A stretch of 8,912 nt of DNA from Lysobacteraceae bacterium (lineage in GTDB: Bacteria > Pseudomonadota > Gammaproteobacteria > Xanthomonadales > Xanthomonadaceae), in contig DNXT01000432.1 of the NCBI GenBank assembly GCA_003505795.1, forward strand, positions 1 to 8,912, read 5' to 3'. Below the pieces are notes generated by a model. The model worked only from the letters and a program-made list of their open reading frames with translations, searched no databases and was not told the DNA's origin. The position numbers were made by a program, and so were the translations under genes. The number at the start of each line of letters is the position of its first letter. Within the stretch, counting starts at the first letter, position 1. Shown here in pieces: positions 1 to 6,748 of this stretch.

Positions 1-6
1 AGTGTT

Positions 7-27
7 AACAGGCCCTAGGGCTGTTTT
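7..27 (+). terminator. possible intrinsic terminator of a gene left of the window
   Basis: Bases 7-15 can pair with 18-25 (AACAG-G-CCC against GGGCTGTT, with one bulged G), and the right arm runs into a short T run at 24-27. This looks like a rho-independent terminator for a plus-strand gene ending just outside the window. The loop is very tight around the central CCTAGG and the T tract is short, so it is only a candidate. No coding sequence is visible in the first 47 bases. Confidence 0.3.
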
Positions 28-47
28 GGCGCAAACGCAGACGGCTC

Positions 48-190
48 CCTTCTCCTCGCTTGCGGGAGAAGGTGGCCCGAAGGGCCGGATGAGGGCGCGG
101 CCAGGTGGCACAAGCCCAGGCATCGCAGCTTCGCCGCGCCCTCACCCCTCGCGCTTCGCGCTTTCCCCTCTCCCGCAGGCGGGAGAGGGG
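48..190. repeat. compound palindromic intergenic repeat (Xanthomonadaceae-type)
   Basis: This stretch is built from nested inverted repeats. A left hairpin pairs 48-55 with 65-72 (CCTTCTCC / GGAGAAGG). A small GAA-loop hairpin follows at 74-86 (GGCCC-GAA-GGGCC). A long-range inverted repeat pairs 90-101 with 133-144 (12 bp, TGAGGGCGCGGC / GCCGCGCCCTCA). A short hairpin lies at 151-161 (GCGC-TTC-GCGC). A strong right hairpin pairs 165-174 with 181-190 (CCCCTCTCCC / GGGAGAGGGG, 6-nt loop). From memory, repeats with the same wording (GGGAGAAGG, GATGAGGG, CCCTCTCCC) are scattered through Xanthomonas, Stenotrophomonas and Lysobacter intergenic regions and give rise to spurious predicted peptides. 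The element sits directly beyond the amidase stop codon, where it may also end or stabilise that transcript. No flanking target duplication is obvious. Confidence 0.7.
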
Positions 191-211
191 GGGGCGAGAT
201 TCCCGCGGTCC

Positions 212-1846
212 TCAGTGGCGGGCGGGAAGCGACTTCAGGAACAGCGGTGGCTGGCGTGCCCGGGTCCGCTGTTCGTAGGCGTATCCCAGTTCGAGCAGGC
301 GCGGCTCGCTCCATGCCGTGCCCATGAACAGCAGGCCCAGCGGCAGACCGTTGCTGCTGCCCATCGGAACGCTGAGGCTGGGATAGCCGGCCACCGCGGC
401 GGCGCCGTAGCCGGCGCCGGGGAAGTCGTCGCCGGCGACCGGATCGGTGATCCAGGCCGGGCCGGTGGTCGGCACGATCAAGGCGTCGAGCCGGTCGGCG
501 GCCAGGGCGGCATCGATGCCTTCCGGGCCGGCCAGGCGACGTGCGGCGGTGCGCGCCTCGATGTAGCCGGCCTCGCCCAGGCCGCCCTTGGCCTGGGCCT
601 GCTCGAACAGTTCCTGGCCGAAGTGCGGCATCTCGCGCCCGGCATGGTCGCGGTTGAATTCGATCAGTTCGCGCAGGCTGCGGATCGGCGCCTGCTGGGC
701 CGCCAGATAGCGTTCCAGGCCGGCCTTGAACTCGTACAGCAGCAGTTGCTGCTCGGCCGCGTCCCATTGGCCGTCGGTCGCGATCCGCGTCTCGATCACG
801 GTGGCGCCGGCCTGGCGCAGCACCTGCACCGCGCTGGCCATCGCCGCGGCGATATCCGGGTGGGCGTCGGTCAATGCCGTGCGCAGCAGGCCGATGCGGG
901 CGCCGCGCAGCGCATCGGCCCGCAGTCGCGCGGCGTAGTCGTACAGCGCCAGGCCCGGCTTGGCCGCGGTCGCCGGATCGGCCGGGTCGCGGCCGGCCAT
1001 CGCGCTCAGCAGCAGGGCGGCATCGGCCACGCTGCGGGTCATCGGCCCGGCGGTGTCCTGGCTGAAGGAGATCGGGATGATGCCGTCGCGGCTGACCAGG
1101 CCCACCGTCGGCTTGAGTCCGACCAGCCCGTTGACCGCCGCCGGGCAGACGATGCTGCCATCGGTCTCGGTGCCGATGCCGGCCACGGCCAGGTTGGCCG
1201 AAATCGCCGCGCCGGTGCCGGAACTGGAGCCGCACGGATTACGGTCGAGCACATAGGGATTGCGGGTCTGGCCGCCGCGCGCGCTCCAGCCGGAGCTGGA
1301 ATGCGGCGAGCGGAAGTTGGCCCATTCGCTCAGGTTGGTCTTGCCCAGGATCAGCGCGCCGGCTGCGCGCAGGCGCCGCACCAGGAAGGCGTCCCGTGCC
1401 GGGCGGAAACCGGCCAGGGCCAGCGAACCGGCGCTGTTGGCCATCGGCGTGGCGCCGATGTTGTCCTTGAGCAGCAGCGGAATGCCGTGCAGCGGCCCGC
1501 GGATCTTGCCGGCGCGGCGTTCCGCATCCAGCCGCGCGGCTTCCTTCAGGGCGTCGGGGTTGAGCTCGATGATCGCGTTGAGCGTCGGGCCGGCGCGGTC
1601 GATGCGCGCGATCCGCTCCAGGTAGGCGCGGACGAGGGCGGTGCTGTCCAGTTCGCCGCGGGTCATCCGCGCCTGCAGGTCGGCGATGTCCGCTTCGGCA
1701 TAGAGGAACGGCTCGCGTTCCGGCGGCATCGCCGCCGCATCTTCGCGCGCGGTGCCGGACGCCGCGGCGGCGGTGTCGCGCGCGCCCTGGTCCTGGCAGC
1801 CGCTCAGGGCGATGACGATCAGCGAAAGCAACGCGGTAGGACGCAT
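212..1846 (-). CDS. secreted lipoprotein amidase, amidase-signature family (peptide amidase-like)
   Basis: A 544-residue amidase-signature (AS) hydrolase, a family that cleaves amide bonds with a Ser-cisSer-Lys triad. Visible triad: Lys127 in LLLKDNIG, Ser207 in the glycine/serine loop NPCGSSSGTG, and nucleophile Ser231 in ETDGSIVCPA; the 24-residue spacing between the two serines matches the family. The core (about residues 117-275, including VGLKPTVGLVSRDGIIPIS) closely resembles, from memory, S. maltophilia peptide amidase Pam, which deamidates C-terminal peptide amides. The N-terminus is a lipoprotein signal: hydrophobic residues 4-14, then lipobox LSGC with Cys17; Gln at +2 predicts outer-membrane sorting. 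The start at 1846 is chosen because it places this signal at the N-terminus; the frame stays open further upstream, but that extension is Ala/Arg/Pro-rich, unlike a real protein. A weak GGAA lies about 8 bases upstream. Substrate is inferred; it could equally be a general amidase or act on cell-wall or exogenous peptides. Confidence 0.9.
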   Translation of the reverse strand: MRPTALLSLIVIALSGCQDQGARDTAAAASGTAREDAAAMPPEREPFLYAEADIADLQARMTRGELDSTALVRAYLERIARIDRAGPTLNAIIELNPDALKEAARLDAERRAGKIRGPLHGIPLLLKDNIGATPMANSAGSLALAGFRPARDAFLVRRLRAAGALILGKTNLSEWANFRSPHSSSGWSARGGQTRNPYVLDRNPCGSSSGTGAAISANLAVAGIGTETDGSIVCPAAVNGLVGLKPTVGLVSRDGIIPISFSQDTAGPMTRSVADAALLLSAMAGRDPADPATAAKPGLALYDYAARLRADALRGARIGLLRTALTDAHPDIAAAMASAVQVLRQAGATVIETRIATDGQWDAAEQQLLLYEFKAGLERYLAAQQAPIRSLRELIEFNRDHAGREMPHFGQELFEQAQAKGGLGEAGYIEARTAARRLAGPEGIDAALAADRLDALIVPTTGPAWITDPVAGDDFPGAGYGAAAVAGYPSLSVPMGSSNGLPLGLLFMGTAWSEPRLLELGYAYEQRTRARQPPLFLKSLPARH

Positions 1847-1872
1847 TCCAGTGTTCCGTATGTAGCCAGCGC

Positions 1873-1901
1873 AGGCTAGCGGCGCCGCTGGCGCTTGGCA
1901 A
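1873..1901 (-). promoter_or_regulatory. candidate amidase promoter with a palindrome in its spacer
   Basis: On the minus strand TTGCCA (1901-1896, five of six matches to the -35 consensus) is followed after exactly 17 bases by TAGCCT (1878-1873, a weak -10). Transcription would start near 1866, giving a leader of about 20 bases before the amidase start. The spacer contains a perfect 12-bp palindrome, AGCGGCGCCGCT, at 1878-1889. This is consistent with the amidase having its own promoter after the terminator-like hairpin behind the DUF2127 gene. The -10 match is poor, so this is a suggestion only. Confidence 0.3.
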
Positions 1902-1920
1902 ACGGCGCGGCGTCGCGCCG
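1900..1920 (-). terminator. hairpin terminator after the DUF2127 gene
   Basis: Directly after the TAG stop (1923-1921) the minus strand forms a perfect 7-bp stem, CGGCGCG (1920-1914) with CGCGCCG (1909-1903), closed by a 4-base loop, and then reads TTT (1902-1900). Position, stem strength and following T's fit an intrinsic terminator ending the typA-DUF2127 transcript before the amidase. The T run is short, so termination may be partial. Confidence 0.5.
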
Positions 1921-2406
1921 CTATCGGGTGCGGTAGCGGCGCAGCTGCCGTCGCACCAGGTCGCGGGCCAGTACCGCGACCACCAGCAGGTTGATCGCCA
2001 GCACGCCCCACGAGGCCCAGCCGGGGTGGCGCACGATCGCGTAGATGTCGAAGGGCAGGTAGAGCGCCGCCGAGGCGCAGCCGAGCCAGGAGGCCCATGC
2101 CTTGGCGCGCCACAGGCCCCAGGCTTCGACCAGGTGCAGGAGGCCGTAGGCCAGCATCCCGGCCGCGGCCAGGTGCACCGCGTCGGGGCTGATCATCCTG
2201 AGCAGCGACGGCAGCGCGCCGTGCTCCGGGTCGAGGTTGAAGCGCAGGATCAGCCGGTTCACCGCGTGCTGCAGCGGCAGCGGCCCGAGGATTTCCAGGC
2301 CGGTGGCCGCCAGTACCGCCAGAGCGCCCTTGGCCGCTTCGAGCAGGGCGATCAGGTGGAGGCCCGGATGCGCGTGCGGATCCGGGTTGTAGGGCTTGCC
2401 GGTCAC
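1921..2406 (-). CDS. DUF2127-type four-helix membrane protein
   Basis: A 161-residue integral membrane protein of unknown function. Four hydrophobic segments are visible at about residues 16-40, 77-97, 104-124 and 132-148, followed by a strongly basic cytoplasm-like tail (VRRQLRRYRTR). Its pattern matches what I know of DUF2127: a first helix with Glu23 and Lys26 (LLEAAKG), a second ending in Y-x6-EAWGLW (Tyr87, Glu94), and a third ending in YLPFDIY (residues 116-122). Translation starts at GTG (2406-2404), 14 bases beyond the typA stop, with no clear Shine-Dalgarno sequence; no better start exists, and Met71 lies far inside. It is therefore probably made by translational coupling to typA. 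The histidine- and proline-rich N-terminus (about residues 5-17) is noticeable but unexplained. Family assignment is fairly confident; the function is unknown. Confidence 0.8.
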   Translation of the reverse strand: MTGKPYNPDPHAHPGLHLIALLEAAKGALAVLAATGLEILGPLPLQHAVNRLILRFNLDPEHGALPSLLRMISPDAVHLAAAGMLAYGLLHLVEAWGLWRAKAWASWLGCASAALYLPFDIYAIVRHPGWASWGVLAINLLVVAVLARDLVRRQLRRYRTR

Positions 2407-2420
2407 GGCGGCGCCGTTGC

Positions 2421-4250
<1,830 letters not shown>

Positions 4251-4302
4251 GCGAAAGGGGGCTCGGTCGACGCCAAGACAAGAAGGAAAAGGTAAGCCGA
4301 TC

Positions 4303-4308
4303 ATTATA
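4303..4308 (-). promoter_or_regulatory. typA -10 promoter element
   Basis: The minus strand carries a perfect TATAAT at 4308-4303 (within GGTATAATGATC), in an otherwise GC-rich region. It predicts a start near 4296 and a leader of about 46 bases before the typA ATG. No good -35 hexamer is found 16-18 bases upstream and there is no extended -10 TG, so the site may depend on an activator or on a strong -10 alone. Confidence 0.55.
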
Positions 4309-4424
4309 CCCGCTAAAGGCGGCCGCACGCCCGGCACGAGCGGAAGAGCGCGGATCCGGCCATTCAGGTAGCCGTCTGCGGGCGGTCCCCGCCGGCTCGG
4401 CCAGGGTCCGCGCGCGGCGCCGGG

Positions 4425-4434
4425 TGTATCCTAT
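4425..4434 (+). promoter_or_regulatory. possible -10 region for ppiB
   Basis: TGTATCCTAT is the most AT-rich stretch ahead of ppiB and offers a TATCCT (4427-4432) at a plausible distance, giving a leader of about 30-35 bases. No recognisable -35 is present upstream, where the sequence is almost pure GC. Weak candidate, supported mainly by position in the divergent region. Confidence 0.25.
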
Positions 4435-4471
4435 CGGGCTGACGCATCATCCTCGAACCCCAAGGATTTCC

Positions 4472-4966
4472 ATGTCCCTGATCGCCAATTTCGATACTTC
4501 CCGCGGCCCGATCAAGATCGAGCTGTTCGCCGACAAGGCGCCGCTGACCGTGGCCAACTTCGTCAACCTGGCCAAGCGCGGCTTCTACGACGGCCTGAAC
4601 TTCCATCGCGTGATCGCCGATTTCATGATCCAGGGCGGCTGCCCGGAGGGCTCCGGCCGCGGCGGCCCGGGCTATCGCTTCGAGGACGAGACCGGCAACG
4701 GCGTGGGCCACGACCGCGGCGTGCTGTCGATGGCCAACGCCGGTCCCAACACCAACGGCAGCCAGTTCTTCATCACCCACGTCGCCACCCCGTGGCTGGA
4801 CGGCAAGCACACCGTGTTCGGCAAGGTGCTCGAGGGCCTGGACGTGGTCGACAGCGTGGCCCAGGGCGACACCATCAACAAGGTGACGATCGAGGGCGAT
4901 GCCGACGCCGTGCTGGCCGCCAAGGCCGACCGCGTGGCCGAGTGGAACAAGATCCTCGCCGCCTGA
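4472..4966 (+). CDS. ppiB: cytoplasmic cyclophilin-type peptidyl-prolyl cis-trans isomerase B
   Basis: A 164-residue cyclophilin, the same length as E. coli PpiB, catalysing cis-trans isomerisation of Xaa-Pro bonds during protein folding. Active-site residues of the family are visible: Arg46 (in NFHRVIADF), Phe51, Gln54 (FMIQGG), Met87/Asn89 (LSMANAGPNTNG), Gln98 and Phe100 (GSQFFITH), Leu109 and His113 (WLDGKHTVFG). Trp108 corresponds to the cyclosporin-contact tryptophan of human cyclophilin A. There is no signal peptide, so this is the cytoplasmic rather than the periplasmic (PpiA) type. The start at 4472 is supported by AAGGA at 4462-4466, five bases upstream, and by matching the family N-terminus; an earlier in-frame ATG at 4424 lacks both. 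It is transcribed divergently from typA and is followed by a strong hairpin, so it is probably monocistronic. Confidence 0.95.
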   Translation: MSLIANFDTSRGPIKIELFADKAPLTVANFVNLAKRGFYDGLNFHRVIADFMIQGGCPEGSGRGGPGYRFEDETGNGVGHDRGVLSMANAGPNTNGSQFFITHVATPWLDGKHTVFGKVLEGLDVVDSVAQGDTINKVTIEGDADAVLAAKADRVAEWNKILAA

Positions 4967-4974
4967 TCCGCCAT

Positions 4975-5008
4975 CGACGGCCGCCGCATGGCGGCCGTCG
5001 CCGTTTCC
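4975..5008 (+). terminator. hairpin terminator after ppiB
   Basis: A perfect 11-bp stem, CGACGGCCGCC (4975-4985) with GGCGGCCGTCG (4990-5000), closed by a 4-base GCAT loop, begins eight bases after the ppiB stop. It is followed by CCGTTTCC, a weak T run. Position and stem strength make it a likely transcript end or 3' stabiliser separating ppiB from mdh. Confidence 0.65.
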
Positions 5009-5077
5009 GGGCGCGGGTCGGCGTAGCGCCGGCGCGCGTCCTCCCCACTGACGTTTCTTAGAAGAGGAAAGTCCCCA

Positions 5078-6064
5078 ATGAAAGCACCCGTTCGTGTCGC
5101 CGTGACCGGCGCTGCCGGCCAGATCGGCTACGCCCTGCTGTTCCGCATCGCCTCCGGCGAAATGCTGGGCAAGGACCAGCCGGTCATCCTGCAGCTGCTG
5201 GAGCTGCCGAACGAGAAGGCCCAGGCCGCGCTGAAGGGCGTGATCATGGAGCTGGAAGACTGCGCGTTCCCGCTGCTGGCCGGCGTGGTCGGCACCGACG
5301 ACGCCGAAGTGGCGTTCAAGGACATCGACGTGGCCCTGCTGGTCGGCGCGCGTCCGCGCGGCCCGGGCATGGAGCGCAAGGACCTGCTGCTGGAGAACGC
5401 CAAGATCTTCACCGCCCAGGGCGCGGCGCTGAACAAGGTCGCCAAGCGCGACGTCAAGGTGCTGGTGGTCGGCAACCCGGCCAACACCAACGCCTACATC
5501 GCGATGAAGTCGGCCCCGGACCTGGATCCGAACAACTTCACCGCGATGCTGCGCCTGGACCACAACCGCGCGCTGAGCCAGCTGTCGGTCAAGCTCGGCA
5601 AGCCGGTCGGCGGCATCGAGAAGCTGGTGGTGTGGGGCAACCACAGCCCGACCATGTACCCGGACTACCGTTTCGCCACCGCCGACGGCGCCTCCATCGG
5701 CGAGGCGATCAACGACCAGGAATGGAACGCCAACACCTTCATCCCGACCGTGGGCAAGCGCGGTGCGGCGATCATCGAGGCGCGCGGCCTGTCCTCGGCC
5801 GCCTCGGCCGCCAATGCCGCGATCGACCACGTGCGCGACTGGGTGCTGGGCTCGGGCGGCAAGTGGGTGACGATGGGCGTGCCGTCGGACGGTTCCTACG
5901 GCATCCCGGAAGGCGTGATCTTCGGCTTCCCGGTGATCACCGAGAACGGCAAGTACCGCATCGTCAAGGACCTGCCGATCGACGACTTCAGCCGGAAGTA
6001 CATCGACAAGACCCTGGCCGAGCTGGAAGAAGAGCGCGGCGGCGTGGCCCACCTGCTGGGTTGA
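5078..6064 (+). CDS. mdh: malate dehydrogenase (NAD-dependent, type 2)
   Basis: A 328-residue malate dehydrogenase interconverting malate and oxaloacetate in the TCA cycle. The Rossmann dinucleotide loop is TGAAGQIGY (residues 10-18); Glu42 at the end of the second strand fits a preference for NAD over NADP. The mobile substrate loop GARPRGPGMERKD carries Arg94 and Arg100; Arg164 sits in LRLDHNRA together with Asp161; the catalytic His189 is in VWGNHSP. Spacing and motifs match the cytosolic/type 2 MDH group used by Xanthomonadaceae and many other proteobacteria, not the 312-residue E. coli type. Start choice is supported by AAGAGGA at 5062-5068, nine bases before the ATG. Hairpins lie both upstream (after ppiB) and downstream (6088-6112), so the gene is probably transcribed alone from the 5001-5077 gap, although I cannot identify a clear promoter there. 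Confidence 0.97.
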   Translation: MKAPVRVAVTGAAGQIGYALLFRIASGEMLGKDQPVILQLLELPNEKAQAALKGVIMELEDCAFPLLAGVVGTDDAEVAFKDIDVALLVGARPRGPGMERKDLLLENAKIFTAQGAALNKVAKRDVKVLVVGNPANTNAYIAMKSAPDLDPNNFTAMLRLDHNRALSQLSVKLGKPVGGIEKLVVWGNHSPTMYPDYRFATADGASIGEAINDQEWNANTFIPTVGKRGAAIIEARGLSSAASAANAAIDHVRDWVLGSGGKWVTMGVPSDGSYGIPEGVIFGFPVITENGKYRIVKDLPIDDFSRKYIDKTLAELEEERGGVAHLLG

Positions 6065-6087
6065 TCCAACGCCCGCAAGCCCGACCC

Positions 6088-6112
6088 GGACGCCGGCCCC
6101 GCGCCGGCGTCC
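6088..6112 (+). terminator. hairpin after mdh
   Basis: A perfect 10-bp stem, GGACGCCGGC (6088-6097) with GCCGGCGTCC (6103-6112) and a 5-base loop, starts 23 bases after the mdh stop. There is no T run behind it. A second GGCGTCC at 6121-6127 repeats the outer part of the right arm and could pair alternatively with the left arm. Probable transcript 3' end or processing barrier. Confidence 0.5.
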
Positions 6113-6198
6113 TGCTGTCCGGCGTCCGCGCTTTAACTCCGAATGAAGGTCCTCCGGCTTAGCCTCCACGCACGGTTGCGGTAACCGAGGAGAGGATC

Positions 6199-6645
6199 AT
6201 GAAATTGTCCGTGCTGGTGGTGTCGTTGGGAATGCTGGGCGCGAGCGCCTCGGCGGCGGCGTTGGATCTGAAGGGACTCAAGGACAGGCTCGGATCGGCG
6301 CAGTCCGCCGAAGCGTCCGGCCAGGCCGGCGATGCGGGGCTGGGCGGCCTGCTCGGGGGCGCGGCATTGCCGGGCATGGATTCGAGCGTGGGCGGCAACG
6401 CCGCCGGTGCCCTGCAGTACTGCATCAGGAACAACTACCTCAGTGCCGACGCCGCATCCGGCATCAAGGACCGGCTGTTGGGCAAGGTGTCCGGCCAGAG
6501 CGCGCAGGACCAGGGCTACCGGCAGGGCGAGCAGGGCCTGCTGTCCGGCAGCGACGGCAAGTCCTTCGACCTGAGGTCGGTGTCGGACAAGGTCAAGCGC
6601 AAGGCCTGCGACTATGTGCTCGACAGCGCCAGGTCGATGATCTGA
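6199..6645 (+). CDS. exported DUF2501 (YjjA-like) protein
   Basis: A 148-residue protein with a Sec signal peptide: Lys2, hydrophobic core about residues 3-14, and an Ala-Ser-Ala stretch with likely cleavage after residue 19 or 21. The mature part begins with a glycine/alanine-rich, low-complexity region (about 31-70) and then a conserved-looking block, GNAAGALQYCIRNNYL (66-81), which I recognise from the DUF2501 family that includes E. coli YjjA. Only two cysteines, Cys75 and Cys137, are present, both in the mature domain, so a single periplasmic disulfide is plausible. No catalytic motif is visible and the function is unknown. The start is well supported by GAGGAGAGGA (6187-6196) just upstream. 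GC-rich inverted repeats on both sides suggest an independent transcript. Family assignment is from recall of the motif. Confidence 0.85.
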   Translation: MKLSVLVVSLGMLGASASAAALDLKGLKDRLGSAQSAEASGQAGDAGLGGLLGGAALPGMDSSVGGNAAGALQYCIRNNYLSADAASGIKDRLLGKVSGQSAQDQGYRQGEQGLLSGSDGKSFDLRSVSDKVKRKACDYVLDSARSMI

Positions 6646-6646
6646 G

Positions 6647-6662
6647 CGCGCCGGCCGGCGCG
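6647..6662 (+). terminator. 16-bp perfect palindrome after the DUF2501 gene
   Basis: CGCGCCGGCCGGCGCG is a perfect palindrome beginning two bases after the TGA stop. As RNA it would fold into a short GC hairpin. It has no T run, so it is a possible terminator or 3' stabiliser only; such GC palindromes also arise by chance in DNA of this composition. Part of it (CGCGCCGGCC) recurs at 6699-6708. Confidence 0.3.
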
Positions 6663-6748
6663 GCGCCCGTTCGACCAAGGTCGCAGGGATCGGGCGTGCG
6701 CGCCGGCCTATGCTGCGTAGGGCATTGAAGGTTCTGGGAGGGACCGGA

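Noticed and set aside
2..1879. Plus-strand open frame across the palindromic repeat and antisense to the amidase
   Set aside because: It begins in repeat DNA and continues as a low-complexity Gly/Ala/Arg/Gln product opposite a well-supported amidase; no motif is visible.
1847..2113. Upstream extension of the amidase frame to 2113
   Set aside because: It overlaps the DUF2127 gene, is Ala/Arg/Pro-rich, and would bury the clear lipoprotein signal at residue 90.
4381..4393. Short hairpin GGCGG-TCC-CCGCC in the typA/ppiB gap
   Set aside because: Only five base pairs, all GC, in a gap without other signs of a structured RNA.
5026..5035. Palindrome GCGCCGGCGC ahead of mdh as an operator
   Set aside because: A 10-bp all-GC palindrome is expected by chance in DNA of this composition, and there is no supporting promoter nearby.
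6132..6161. Promoter-like TTTAAC with GGCTTA ahead of the DUF2501 gene
   Set aside because: Both hexamers match the consensus poorly; no alternative sigma factor motif could be assigned with confidence.
4364..6169. Minus-strand open frame (601 codons) antisense to ppiB and mdh
   Set aside because: It spans two conserved genes and their terminator region on the other strand; composition is typical of a GC-rich shadow frame.
6709..6714. TATGCT as a -10 element for prpE
   Set aside because: The hexamer is at a reasonable distance, but the sequence 16-18 bases upstream (around AGGGATC) has no -35 resemblance, so I do not call a promoter.
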